NCBI RefSeq assembly: GCF_016808335.1
Contig: NC_053149.1
Span: forward strand, 58,829,922-58,893,921
Reading direction: 5' to 3'
Length of the DNA: 64,000 nt
Source: Panicum virgatum
Taxonomy: Eukaryota; Streptophyta; Magnoliopsida; Poales; Poaceae
A model generated the notes under the pieces. The model ran no database searches. It was not told the DNA's origin and saw only the letters and a program-made list of their open reading frames with translations. Each line of letters starts with the position of its first letter. The first letter of the stretch is position 1. Both the position numbers and the translations under genes were made by a program. Shown here piece after piece: positions 1 to 10,501 of the stretch.

Positions 1-1294
1 ACACCTCGATTCCACTAGAGTTGCTCTTCACCACTCCGGTGAGGTGAGCACAAGACCTCTCACAACCGAAATCGGGGCTCCTCAACAATCTCCTTGGAGG
101 TGCTCCACGAAATCCACTTCTCCAAGCCGTCTAGGGAGCGGCAACTCCCAAGAGTAACAAGTTGATGACGCTTGCTTGAAGTTTCCCTAATGCCACAAAG
201 CTCAAACTCTTGATGCAATGCACTAGGAAGCTCTCACACTCTTAAAAATGCAATCTCTAAGCAAGTGTGTGTGAGAGAGGGATGCCTTAGCTCTAATGTG
301 TCAAGAATGCTATCCAAATGGTCAAGAGAGCTTCCCAATGGCCGGGCATTGGGTATATATAGACACCCCTCAAAAAACTAGCCGTTACACTCTTTTCTGC
401 GAAGTCGCGGACCGTCCGCGTTTCAAAAACCGGACTGTCCGCCGTTATAAACCAGTGAGTCAGAGTGCATTTAATGCATGCCAGAACTAGCCGTTAAGCC
501 CTGGCGGACCGTCCGCGCCCCAGTGGCGGACCGTCCGCAGTTAAGAGTTCCAACCCACCAGAGACTAACATCGTCTCTGGAACAACTTTGAGATTAGCCT
601 GCGGACCGTCCGCGCCTCAGGAGCGGACCGTCCGCAGTTTAACTTTTCAGCCCAAACCAGAGAAACAACGTCTCTGGTACAAAAATGAAATACAGTAGCG
701 GACCGTCCGCCCACCTGGGCCGGACTGTCCGCCAGCCCACCAGAGCCTCTGCAAGCTCTCTGGAACGATCGCGGACTATCTGCCCCTCTGGGCCGGACTG
801 TCCGCCCCTCTGGGCCGGACTGTCCGCCAGCCCACCAGAGCCTCTGCAAGCTCTCTGGAACGGGCGCGGACTGTCCGCCCCTCAGGTGCGGACTGTCCGC
901 CGTTACTCAGTGAGCTCTCGAACTTAGTCTTTTTCAAAACTTTTCAAAACGTCGTTAGCCCTCATGCATGCAACTAGACATTTTGAGCAAAATGGCACTA
1001 AAGACCCGTCAAGCATGAGTACACAACCCCTCTTGATAGAACGGCTAACTATCCAACAAATCCGGTCACTTTTCAACCACTAAACGCCTTGTGACCGGTA
1101 AAATACAAAGGCCCTATTTTATACCTTTGCCTTGAGTCCGAGCTTTACTCATCATCTCCAAAATTCCATACGTACACAACCGAATCTCTTTCATCCGTGG
1201 ATCAACCTATACTCATTATCTCAAATGAAATCGTTAATCCACAAACCGTTGTCATTAATTACCAAAACTCGAATTAGGGGCCTAGATGCTTTCA
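1..1294 (-). repeat. Sirevirus 3' LTR, partial
   Basis: This stretch matches 10150-11443 almost base for base. It ends at the terminal CA (1293-1294), directly followed by the PPT. The window begins inside the LTR, so about 366 bp are missing. Confidence 0.95.
404..907. promoter_or_regulatory. Palindrome array in the U3 part of the 3' LTR
   Basis: About a dozen copies of the interrupted palindrome GCGGAC-N-GTCCGC or close variants lie here, mostly in pairs, separated by a second palindrome class CCAGAG...CTCTGG. For minus-strand transcription the array lies upstream of a TATA-like tatatatag near 353-362, so it falls in U3. Its function is not known from the sequence; an enhancer or silencing role is inference. 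Confidence 0.8.
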
Positions 1295-1876
1295 ATCTCC
1301 CCCTTTTTGGTAATTGATGACAACACTAAATTTTGGAGTGATAGAAGTTTTCAAGTCAACTTTATACACTAGGCATAAGGTGGACTTGGAATTGAACTTT
1401 GGAAGAACTTACTCATTTTCTTGAAAAATTTCAGAATATGGTATGAATAAATTTCCCAAGTTCGAAGAGTAGAGAGAACTCCCCCTTGATATGTGCATAT
1501 AAATTTTCATGAATACCAAGCACACATATATATATTTGAAACTTTTGATGGAGTTTTCCCTACAAGTGGAAATCGAGGCATACAAGATACAAGATATATA
1601 TGATATGAACTTTAACATGGTTAGCACAACCTCACAACCACAAGATGAACATAAATAGATAAGAGTAGCACAAACCAACATAGTTCATCACACAATACAA
1701 CCCAAAAGTTCAAATCCAAACACAAGTCTTAAATAGAGATCAAGCAAGACACAAATAGGCATGAGTAGCAAGCGGAAGCCAAAAGCGAATGATCTCCATG
1801 AGATGTCCATGAGCTCCCCCTAGATCCAAGCACTCCAAAGCTTCTTCTCCCCCTTTGGCATCAATTGCCAAGAAAA
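1295..1876 (-). other. PPT and additional PPT-like tracts upstream of the 3' LTR
   Basis: The PPT next to the LTR is at 1295-1310 (minus strand CCAAAAAGGGGGAGAT). Similar G5 purine tracts occur at about 1478-1490, 1813-1823 and 1846-1857. Repeated PPT-like tracts before the 3' LTR are a described Sirevirus trait. Otherwise this 580-bp stretch is AT-rich and I see no gene in it. Confidence 0.8.
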
Positions 1877-3502
1877 TCAAACGGCTGGTGGAGCAGGTGG
1901 CGGTGGGTAGAACGGCTGGTGCGGGTAGAACTCTGGAGGCGGCACTGGAGCTGGAAACACTGAGTAGAAATGATCAGAAAACCCTGTGAAGGCTGTGCTG
2001 AAAGCATCAAAGCGCTGCTCTAGCTGCTCCTGTCTCTGCTCAAGCTGCTCAAACTGCTCAGAGGAGGGCAAATCCTCAAAACGTGAGTCAAGGGCTGCTA
2101 TATCTGAGTGTAAGCTCTCATGAAATCCCTGCATCTGAGTCATCATGGGCTGGAACATCTGCTGCTGCATGTTCTGAAAGTTGAGGTTCATTTGATTCTG
2201 CATCTGACTAGCCAACCCCGCAATCTGAGAGGACATGCTCTCCTGCATGGATGCAAAGTATGGATCAAAGTAGCCAGCTGGAGGAGCCCACTGCTGCTGT
2301 GCTGGAGGATGCGGTGGTGGCATGGCATGCTGAGCTGCAGCTGCTCCCATATGAGCATCATCATCACTACCATCTTGCCCCTGTGCTTCGGCATCCATAT
2401 CATCTCCAGGGAAGGGAGTCAAAGGCCTCAAGAGAAAAGCATTGTCATTCTTGAATGGCCTGAAAGGAGTGTGCTTGCTTTCACATAACCCTCTGAAGCT
2501 AGTCTTAACCTTGATGATGGACATAATGTATGGAGCAAAGTACAAGTTCATCTCCATGTTAAGCCTCAAGTCTGCAAGCTGATCCATGATAAGAGCAATG
2601 ACATTGATTCTATTTCCATTCATGACATGAGATATCACATTCCAATAGTGTCCTCTAATCTTGTCCTTGTTGCCACTCTTAGGCATGAATGTGACTCTAG
2701 CAATCTTATTGATCACTGCAGGATGATGCCTCAGACCCTGAGTGCCCCCAAAAGTTCTAGCAATTCCAAGATGTGCAGGCTCATAGAACATGGGGTAGTC
2801 ATTTTCATCTAGTGGGTTTTCTAACACAACATTCATGCTTTGCTCACTATTGATGAAATTAGAATCCAATTGATTTGCCTCAGCAAACTGTGCAAATGTA
2901 GCACCATAGGTTCTTTTCCCAGTTGTCCACCTAAAAGTTTCCTCAACCATGTTGATCTCTAGGGTGGCATAGAACTGGCGTATCACAGTTTCATTCCAAT
3001 CACACCTATGCTGCAGAAAATTAGCTAACCCCATTTGCTGAAATCTATCTACTAGATCAGTCATGACTTGTTGTTGTCTCATGTAGCCTATGTCAATGGT
3101 CTGATGTTTGAATACATTTTTCTTAACTAGATGACCAAAGTAAACATCTTTTTGTACCTCGGTTTTGAAGAAAAGAATGTTGGTGTCACGAGGTAAGCTG
3201 AATTGATCCACTGCTCTTGCATTGGCATAGCTCTCTGCAGTCCACTGACGGCTAGGTAGATCTAGCCCCATTAAATCTGTAATATCATCATCAACCCCTT
3301 CAGTCTCTTCCTCTGAAGACTCATCACCTGCATCTCCTACTGAAGAAGCTGCAGCCATCTCACTGACATTTGGAGCATAGTCCACATCATCCGAGTCATC
3401 ACTGTCTCTTTGTCTTTTGGAAGACATAGCCTTCTTGATTTTAGAAGCTACCTTGATGATCTTCCGGGGTGGCCTGAGATCAAGATTTAACCATAAGAAC
3501 AA
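1877..3502 (-). CDS. Sirevirus third ORF, env-position protein of unknown function
   Basis: This is a long intact ORF (541 codons from the first ATG) in the same direction as gag-pol, between pol and the 3' LTR, where Sireviruses carry an optional extra ORF. The more likely start is the internal Met of MSSKRQRDSDDSDD, about residue 26; just upstream a ctcag could serve as a splice acceptor. Residues about 26-80 are acidic and serine-rich. A globular core follows (about 85-345) containing FGHLVKKNVFKHQTIDI and CDWNETVIRQFYATLEI. It resembles the 'putative plant transposon protein' domain common in plant genomes; that assignment is from memory. The C-terminal 190 residues are Gln/Met-rich, with an EQLEQRQEQLEQRFD coiled-coil-like stretch and a proline-rich tail. 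I see no signal peptide or clear transmembrane helix, so an envelope glycoprotein is not supported. Confidence 0.8.
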   Translation of the reverse strand: MFLWLNLDLRPPRKIIKVASKIKKAMSSKRQRDSDDSDDVDYAPNVSEMAAASSVGDAGDESSEEETEGVDDDITDLMGLDLPSRQWTAESYANARAVDQFSLPRDTNILFFKTEVQKDVYFGHLVKKNVFKHQTIDIGYMRQQQVMTDLVDRFQQMGLANFLQHRCDWNETVIRQFYATLEINMVEETFRWTTGKRTYGATFAQFAEANQLDSNFINSEQSMNVVLENPLDENDYPMFYEPAHLGIARTFGGTQGLRHHPAVINKIARVTFMPKSGNKDKIRGHYWNVISHVMNGNRINVIALIMDQLADLRLNMEMNLYFAPYIMSIIKVKTSFRGLCESKHTPFRPFKNDNAFLLRPLTPFPGDDMDAEAQGQDGSDDDAHMGAAAAQHAMPPPHPPAQQQWAPPAGYFDPYFASMQESMSSQIAGLASQMQNQMNLNFQNMQQQMFQPMMTQMQGFHESLHSDIAALDSRFEDLPSSEQFEQLEQRQEQLEQRFDAFSTAFTGFSDHFYSVFPAPVPPPEFYPHQPFYPPPPAPPAV

Positions 3503-4594
3503 TTACTAAAGCAATAGAATGAATCCTTAATGATATAACTCAATTCAGCACTGATCTGAAAAAACTGATACTAGCGGACCATCCGCACTTCTGAACGCGG
3601 ATCGTCCGCGGTTCATGAACTACCACGGCGGACCGTCCGCGTCCAGCAGGCGGACTGTCCGCGACCCATCTGTTCTGCGCAGGAACACAAAATCGCCCTC
3701 ATCTTTGATTCATCCACATTTTGAGTTTTGATTCAAATTCACCAACCAAAATTAAACTATAGCATCTCCTCATCACTAGGAATAAGATCCCCCAAGTATT
3801 TTCAAGAATCCATGGCCAAAAAATAGATCGGAGCATCTAACCCTAACTCTTTCCAATAAAGAAATCCAAGAACAAGAGTTAGGGATTCATTGAAATACCG
3901 CGAGGACATGATGCACTATCTTGAGAAGAGTCCGGGGATGTGCTCGGACCGTCCGGGAACCACTCCAAAAGGGCTTGACCTTGTCGTCTTCCCCACGTGC
4001 TTGAGAGAGAAAGAGAGAGACACTTTTGGAGTATGTGTTCGGTTTGGTGGGGGAGGTGAGGGGGACATCCAATATAAGTCAAGTCTGGCCGACCCCACAA
4101 TTCTGTCCAGTCGCGGACTGTCCGCGGTCCTTTGGCGGACCGTCCGCCTTTGAAAATTTTTTACACTGCAACTGACTGAACTTCCTCTGCCAATCATGCG
4201 CGGACCGTCCGCGGTCCTTTGGCGGACTGTCCGCAATGAATTTCTGCGGTTGACAACTTTTCTGCAGAGCCTCTGGTGAACAAGTCCAATTAACGGCGGA
4301 CTGTCCGCCCATTACCCGCGGACCGTCCGCGCTACCAAAAATCTGACAAGTCTGAATTCTGCCAATTTTCTCAATTCCAACTCCAATTTGGGATCATTGC
4401 TCATATAAAAATCCAAAAATCTCAAATATTGCATGAAAACCTTCAAACGACTTATATGAGCAAGTTTCAACAAGAATTCAAAAATAAATCGAGTAGAATC
4501 ATGAAAACTCATAAATGGCTCAAAAATACCTCAAAAAATCATAAAAATGAAACAAGAAGTGCATGAAAGAACCATATGCCACATGTGCTAGTTT
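3503..4594 (-). repeat. Non-coding block between pol and third ORF with LTR-type palindromes
   Basis: About eleven copies of the GCGGAC-N-GTCCGC palindrome occur in two groups, about 3573-3662 and 3944-4335. They are of the same class as those in the LTRs, but the flanking sequence is not LTR-derived. No ORF here is convincing. The position would suit a leader or promoter for the third ORF, which is inference. Confidence 0.75.
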
Positions 4595-7500
4595 TCAAGC
4601 CACATTTGAGAAGTCAATGATATTTAACTCATTTCTCAACTTGCAAAACCAAGATTCATCCAAAGGCTTGGTAAAGATATCGGCTAATTGATCATCCGTG
4701 CCAATACCATCAATCTTGATATCACCCTTGTTCACATGATCTCCAAGAAAATGATGGCGGATATCAATATGCTTGGTTCTTGAATGTTGAACCGGATTAG
4801 AGGCAATCTTCACGGCACTTTCATTATCACACAACAAGAGAATTTCATGAAATTTCACACCATAATCTAGAAGAGTTTGCTTCATCCATAATAATTGAGC
4901 ACAACAACTTCCGGCCGAGATATATTCCGCTTCGGCGGTTGAAAGAGCTACGGAATTTTGCTTCTTTGATGACCATGATACAAGAGATCTTCCAAGAAAT
5001 TGACAACCACCGGAAGTGCTCTTCCTATCAACCTTGCACCCCGCATAATCCGAATCCGAGAATCCAACCAAATCAAAATGAGCACCCTTGGGATACCATA
5101 AGCCAATATTAGGAGAATATTTCAAGTATCTCAAGATCCTCTTGACGGCGGTCAAATGACATTCTCTAGGTGCGGCTTGAAATCGTGCACACATGCAAAC
5201 ACTAAACATGATGTCGGGCCTAGATGCGGTCAAATAAAGCAAACTACCAATCATAGAACGGTAAAGCTTTTGGTCAACCGGGTTACCTCCCTCATCTAGG
5301 TCGAGATGCCCATTTGTGGCCATAGGAGTCTTGATTGGTTTTGCATCTTCCATTCCAAATTTCTTCAAGATATCCTTCACATATTTTGATTGACACACAA
5401 AGGTGCCTTCCTTGAGTTGCTTGATTTGAAGTCCAAGAAAGAAACTCAATTCACCAATCATGGACATCTCAAATTCCCTAGACATCATTTCACCAAATTC
5501 CTCACAAAAATTTGGGTTAGTTGAACCAAAGATAATATCATCGACGTAAATTTGACAAACAAACAAGTCTTTACCAATATCTTTAGTGAACAAGGTAGTA
5601 TCAACCTTACCAATTTTGAAGCCCTTAGAGATAAGAAAATCCCTCAATCTTTCATACCAAGCTCGTGGAGCTTGCTTAAGACCATAAAGAGCTTTAGAGA
5701 GCTTGTATACATGATTTGGCTTCTTGGGATCTTCAAAACCGGGAGGTTGCTCAACAAAAACAAGTTCACTAATTTTGCCATTCAAGAAAGCACTTTTCAC
5801 ATCCATTTGAAAAAGTTTAATGTTGTGAGAGCAAGCATAAGCTAATAAAATTCTAATAGCTTCTAATCTAGCAATGGGAGCAAAAGTTTCACCGAAATCC
5901 AAACCTTCGACTTGAGTGAAGCCTTGAGCGACCAATCTTGCCTTGTTCCTCACAACCATTCCATCTTCATTTTGCTTGTTTCTAAAGACCCATTTAGTGC
6001 CAATAACATTAGAATTCTTGGGCCTCTCAACTAAATCCCAAACTTGATTCCGGGTGAAATTATTTAATTCTTCATGCATAGCATTCACCCAATCCGGATC
6101 TCTCAATGCTTCATCTACACGGTTAGGTTCAAGAAAAGATACAAAAGAATAATGTTCACAAAATGAAGCAATGCGAGATCGAGTTTGGACACCCTTACTA
6201 ATATCACCCATGATTTGATCCACCGGATGATCCTTTGCAAGAACATGATGAATTCTTTGAGGAATAATGGGTTCTTGAGTTGATGAAGAAGGTGCACTAG
6301 ATGAACCAACTTGATCTTGTACTTGAGAATCATCATTACTTGAATCTTGTATATTTTGTTGTGCTTGATCATTTGAGATAGAAGTTGAAGGATTAACTCT
6401 AATAGAGATAGAAGGACCAACTTCATCTTCATCTTCTTCTCTTGGTCTAACATCACCAATTGACATATTTTTCATTGCATTTCTTAAACCATCACTTCTC
6501 ACATCATCAAGATTTTCTTGTTCATTGTGAGACCCATTGGTTTCATCAAACTCAACATCATATGCTTCTTCAACAATGCCATGTGTTTTGTTGTAGACCC
6601 GATAAGCCTTGCTACTAGATGAATATCCAAGAAGAAAACCCTCATCACATTTGCTTTGAAACTTTGATAACCGAGTTCCCTTCTTGAGAATATAGCATTT
6701 GCAACCAAACACTCTAAAATATGATATATTTGGCTTCCTTCCAATGAGCAACTCATATGGGGTCTTGTTATGAAATCTATGGCAATACAATCTATTTGAG
6801 GCATGACAAGCCGTGTTGATTGCTTCGGCCCAAAAACTATCCGAAACATTATACTCGGAGAGCATTGATCTTGCCATATCAATCAAGGTTCTATTTTTCC
6901 TCTCAACAAGACCATTTTGTTCCGGAGTGTATTTGGTTGAGAATTCATGCTTGATTCCTTTCTCATCACACCATTCCTCAACTCTTGTGTTTCTAAACTC
7001 ACTTCCATTGTCACTCCTCACTTTCTTCACTTTGAGCTCAAATTCATTTTCGGCCCTTGTAAAGAATTTCTTGAATGTGTCATATGTATCGGCCTTGTCA
7101 TGAAGAAAGAAAACCCATGTGTATCTTGAGTAATCATCAACTACCACAAGACAATAGCAATTTCCACCAATACTTCTATAAGTTGTAGGACCAAATAAAT
7201 CCATGTGCAATAATTCCAAAGGTCTCTCGGTTGACATGACACTCTTAGTGGGATGAGTATTTGCAACTTGCTTTCCGGCTTGACATGCACAACAAAGCTT
7301 ATCTTTATCAAACTTCACATTCTTCAAGCCAACTACTAAATCATGCTTCAAAAGTCGGTTGAGTTGTTTCATGCCAACATGACCAAGCCTTCTATGCCAT
7401 AACCAACCCAAAGATGATTGAGTGAATAAGCAAGTGGACAAATTTACCTCTTTAGTTGCAAAATCCACAAGATATACATCCTCATGTCTAAATCCCGTAA

Positions 7501-7825
7501 AGATGTGATCTTTTCCATCCAAGCTAGTCACTACAACATCATCTTTAGTGAAACTACACTTATATCCAAAATCACAAAGTTGAGTGACCGCTAAGAGATT
7601 AAACTTGAGAGAATCAACTAACAATACATTTGAGAGAGAATGATTGCTTGAGATAGGAATTGTACCAACTCCTTTGACTTTGCCCCGGCTATTGTCACCA
7701 AAGATAATATCACTATAGCCACCAACATTCTCATCTAGAGAGGAAAACATCATTTGATCTCCGGTCATGTGTTGAGTGCATCCACTATCAAGCACCCAAT
7801 GTCTTCCCCCGGACTTGTAATTCAC
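4595..7825 (-). CDS. pol: Sirevirus pol polyprotein (protease-integrase-RT-RNase H)
   Basis: This is an intact frame of about 1076 codons encoding the Copia pol functions for reverse transcription and integration. An aspartic protease motif LDSGCTQHM lies near the start. The GAG-pre-integrase/zinc finger HRRLGH...CCAC follows. The integrase core has HMDLFGP, VRSDNGSEF and the closing Glu in PEQNGLVERKN. The RT has QMDVKSAFLNG, YGLKQAPRAWY and the catalytic YVDD. The RNase H has DSDYAGC, STAEAEY and ADIFTKPL at the end. The frame is the same as gag and is separated from it only by one TAG (7826-7828). The first codon after that stop is GTG, so pol has no obvious start of its own. It needs readthrough, or the TAG is a point mutation. 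Confidence 0.95.
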   Translation of the reverse strand: MNYKSGGRHWVLDSGCTQHMTGDQMMFSSLDENVGGYSDIIFGDNSRGKVKGVGTIPISSNHSLSNVLLVDSLKFNLLAVTQLCDFGYKCSFTKDDVVVTSLDGKDHIFTGFRHEDVYLVDFATKEVNLSTCLFTQSSLGWLWHRRLGHVGMKQLNRLLKHDLVVGLKNVKFDKDKLCCACQAGKQVANTHPTKSVMSTERPLELLHMDLFGPTTYRSIGGNCYCLVVVDDYSRYTWVFFLHDKADTYDTFKKFFTRAENEFELKVKKVRSDNGSEFRNTRVEEWCDEKGIKHEFSTKYTPEQNGLVERKNRTLIDMARSMLSEYNVSDSFWAEAINTACHASNRLYCHRFHNKTPYELLIGRKPNISYFRVFGCKCYILKKGTRLSKFQSKCDEGFLLGYSSSSKAYRVYNKTHGIVEEAYDVEFDETNGSHNEQENLDDVRSDGLRNAMKNMSIGDVRPREEDEDEVGPSISIRVNPSTSISNDQAQQNIQDSSNDDSQVQDQVGSSSAPSSSTQEPIIPQRIHHVLAKDHPVDQIMGDISKGVQTRSRIASFCEHYSFVSFLEPNRVDEALRDPDWVNAMHEELNNFTRNQVWDLVERPKNSNVIGTKWVFRNKQNEDGMVVRNKARLVAQGFTQVEGLDFGETFAPIARLEAIRILLAYACSHNIKLFQMDVKSAFLNGKISELVFVEQPPGFEDPKKPNHVYKLSKALYGLKQAPRAWYERLRDFLISKGFKIGKVDTTLFTKDIGKDLFVCQIYVDDIIFGSTNPNFCEEFGEMMSREFEMSMIGELSFFLGLQIKQLKEGTFVCQSKYVKDILKKFGMEDAKPIKTPMATNGHLDLDEGGNPVDQKLYRSMIGSLLYLTASRPDIMFSVCMCARFQAAPRECHLTAVKRILRYLKYSPNIGLWYPKGAHFDLVGFSDSDYAGCKVDRKSTSGGCQFLGRSLVSWSSKKQNSVALSTAEAEYISAGSCCAQLLWMKQTLLDYGVKFHEILLLCDNESAVKIASNPVQHSRTKHIDIRHHFLGDHVNKGDIKIDGIGTDDQLADIFTKPLDESWFCKLRNELNIIDFSNVA

Positions 7826-9724
7826 CTACAAAGAGGAAGTAACCTTTTTAGGTACCCAAACTTTCTTGGGTCCTTGAACGTTAGTAACCACATTAGTGAC
7901 CAAGACTTTTGGCACCCAAATGGCATTCTTTTTAGCACCATTTATAGGTATCCCAACAAATTTTGCACTAACATTGCCATTTGAATTTTTCATAAGCATG
8001 TAACTTGAATCAAAGGATATGACTTTCTTGTTGGTGCAATTCTTCTCAACATGTCCAACCTTCTTGCATTTTTCACAATATGGCTTGCCACTACTCTTCA
8101 CAAAGGTAGTTTTGGTTTGCACAAAAGCCTTCTTCCCTTTCTTAGGAATATATCCAAACCCTTGCTTGTTCAAGGTGAACTTTTGGCTTGCCCAACAATG
8201 ATTAAACTTTGCTCTACTATCATAGCATTTTCTCAAATCATTTGTCAAGCAAGTAACCTCTTTTTTTAATAAATCATTTTCCATAATGAGAGATTCATTG
8301 CAAGATGAGTTATCAATTTTAGTGCACAAAGAACTAGTAGAGCTAGAGCCACAAGATTTATCATCAATTAAATCACAACTAACACCAATGCTCAATGTTG
8401 CTTTTCTTTCATGACTAAGCAAGGTATTGTGAGCTTCCTCAAGCTTCTCATGAGTTTCTTTGAGATTCTCATGAGAAGTCTTTAGCTCCTCATAGGAATC
8501 TTGAAGAGAAGTAAACTTCAACTTCAAGTCCCTCAACTTAGCCTTTTCCTTTGTCATGAATTCATCGGTATCATTAAGCATTTCAACAAGATCATCATAT
8601 GAAAGTTCATCAAGTTCATCATCTTGTTGTACCTTTGCACCACCCTTTGCCATAAGACAATGTGGTGTAGAGAAGAGTGATGGAGCCTCCTTGATGGCGA
8701 TCCCGGCAACTCCCTTGGATGGCTTGTCATCATCATCATCATCATCATCATCGGAGCTTGCATCGGAATCCCATTCAACAAAATAAGCTTGGCCATTCTT
8801 TTTCTTCTTGATGAACTTCTTCTTCTTCTTTTCATCATTTTTCTTGTCCTTTTTCTTGTTTGGACAATTGACAATGATATGACCTACTTCACCACAATTA
8901 AAGCAAGTCTTGTCCACAAAAGGATTTTTTCTTGATGATTGACCTCTCTTGCCAAAGCTCTTCTTGCTCATCATTCTATTGAATCTCTTGACAAAAAGAG
9001 CCATCTCCTCATCCGATTCTTCTTCTTGGCATCCACTTTCTTCTTCATTTTTGCTATCTTGAGCTTTGAATGCCACACTTTTATTTTTCATATCAATTTC
9101 TCCACCATGAGCTTCATCTTGAGATTTCTTGAACATGTCATGGGTGAGAATTTCTCCCAATATTTGTGTGGGAGTTGCGGTCTTCACATTTGACCTTACA
9201 AGTAAGGTCACAATTGTGTCATATCTTTCCGGAAGACATCTAAGAAACTTGTGGTTGAAATCCCCATCCGGTACCTCAAATCCAAGTCCCTTGAGATCAT
9301 TTACAATGTCATTTAGCCGGTTGAACATCTCGGCTATGCTCTCATCCTTCTTCATGGTGAATTCACTAAAATTTCCTTTAAGCAAGTATAGCTTGGCCTC
9401 CTTCACCGTTGATGTACCCTCATGAATTTCCATGAGCTTCTTCCATATGTCATTTGCATTTGTGAGGCTCTTGACTCTATTGAATTCATTTACATCAAGA
9501 GCACTAAAGAGCACATTAACCCCTTGATCATTTAGTGTCTCATTTTCCTCATCTAGGGGTGTCAAACTCTTTGGGTCCAAAATGACATATCCATCATTTA
9601 CTACTCTCCATAGCTTTCTACTCATGGCTTCGAGATGAGCCGACATCCTAGTCTTCCAATAATCATAATTGTTCCCATCAAAGAACGGTGGCTTCCCAAC
9701 ATGAATCCCATGATCACTAGTCAT
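7826..9724 (-). CDS. gag: Sirevirus gag
   Basis: This nucleocapsid-type protein (632 codons) starts MTSDHGIHVGKPPFFDG, typical of Copia gag, with an N-terminal DUF4219/UBN2-like part. A CCHC zinc knuckle CFNCGEVGHIIVNC follows at about residue 275. Next come a Lys-rich stretch, an Asp run (about 330), a long coiled-coil-like segment (about 400-450) and a second CCHC-like knuckle CEKCKKVGHVEKNC at about 560. The large size and coiled coil fit Sirevirus gag. The start was chosen because it is the first ATG after the PBS and matches the family N-terminus. It ends at an in-frame TAG followed directly by the pol frame. Confidence 0.93.
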   Translation of the reverse strand: MTSDHGIHVGKPPFFDGNNYDYWKTRMSAHLEAMSRKLWRVVNDGYVILDPKSLTPLDEENETLNDQGVNVLFSALDVNEFNRVKSLTNANDIWKKLMEIHEGTSTVKEAKLYLLKGNFSEFTMKKDESIAEMFNRLNDIVNDLKGLGFEVPDGDFNHKFLRCLPERYDTIVTLLVRSNVKTATPTQILGEILTHDMFKKSQDEAHGGEIDMKNKSVAFKAQDSKNEEESGCQEEESDEEMALFVKRFNRMMSKKSFGKRGQSSRKNPFVDKTCFNCGEVGHIIVNCPNKKKDKKNDEKKKKKFIKKKKNGQAYFVEWDSDASSDDDDDDDDDKPSKGVAGIAIKEAPSLFSTPHCLMAKGGAKVQQDDELDELSYDDLVEMLNDTDEFMTKEKAKLRDLKLKFTSLQDSYEELKTSHENLKETHEKLEEAHNTLLSHERKATLSIGVSCDLIDDKSCGSSSTSSLCTKIDNSSCNESLIMENDLLKKEVTCLTNDLRKCYDSRAKFNHCWASQKFTLNKQGFGYIPKKGKKAFVQTKTTFVKSSGKPYCEKCKKVGHVEKNCTNKKVISFDSSYMLMKNSNGNVSAKFVGIPINGAKKNAIWVPKVLVTNVVTNVQGPKKVWVPKKVTSSL

Positions 9725-9769
9725 TGTTCTACTCCAAGATGGTTAAATCCTTAATTAATGGAGTACTTA

Positions 9770-9781
9770 GCTCTGGTACCA
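9770..9781 (-). other. Primer binding site, initiator-Met tRNA
   Basis: The minus strand reads TGGTACCAGAGC, a one-base variant of the TGGTATCAGAGC complement of plant initiator tRNA-Met. It lies two bases inside the 5' LTR end at 9784. Confidence 0.88.
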
Positions 9782-10501
9782 CTTGTAGGATCAAGAACAC
9801 CGACTAGAGGGGGGGTGAATAGGTGGTTTAAAATCTAAAACCAACAACACTAGAGAAATTTAATTAGTAACAAAGGAAAGCCCTATGTCAAGCTATTACA
9901 ATCTCTAGATAGGTTTGCAACCTAGAGTGACAAGACACGAATCAAGCTCTAGTAAAGTAAATTGCTCAAAGTAAAGACAAGAATAAAAGAGAGCAAGAGT
10001 AGTAACCGAGCTTGACACAAGAATATATCCCGTGGTGTCGATGACTTGCCGGTCACCCCTAATCCACGTTGAGGTGGATTCCAAGAATCAACCGCTCCTC
10101 TATCAAGAACCTCTTGATCTTGAGCCGGCTTGAATCAAGGAACCGCTCCACACCTCGATTCCACTAGAGTTGCTCTTCACCACTCCGGTGAGGTGAGCAC
10201 AAGACCTCTCACAACCGAAATCGGGGCTCCTCAACAATCTCCTTGGAGGTGCTCCACGAAATCCACTTCTCCAAGCCGTCTAGGGAGCGGCAACTCCCAA
10301 GAGTAACAAGTTGATGACGCTTGCTTGAAGTTTCCCTAATGCCACAAAGCTCAAACTCTTGATGCAATGCACTAGGAAGCTCTCACACTCTTAAAAATGC
10401 AATCTCTAAGCAAGTGTGTGTGAGAGAGGGATGCCTTAGCTCTAATGTGTCAAGAATGCTATCCAAATGGCCAAGAGAGCCTCCCAATGGCCGGGCATTG
10501 G

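Noticed and set aside
565..1086. Open frames on both strands with repeated RTVR and GADSP-like phrases (also at 10714-11086 and 41356-41771)
   Set aside because: They are translations of the palindromic GCGGACCGTCCGC arrays. They appear on both strands in every LTR copy and have no protein family features.
1877..3502. Calling the third Sirevirus ORF an envelope glycoprotein
   Set aside because: There is no signal peptide, no cleavage site and no clear transmembrane helix; only the position is env-like.
3573..4335. CRISPR-like look of regularly spaced short palindromes
   Set aside because: The DNA is a plant retrotransposon, spacing is irregular, 'spacers' are themselves repeated, and there are no cas genes.
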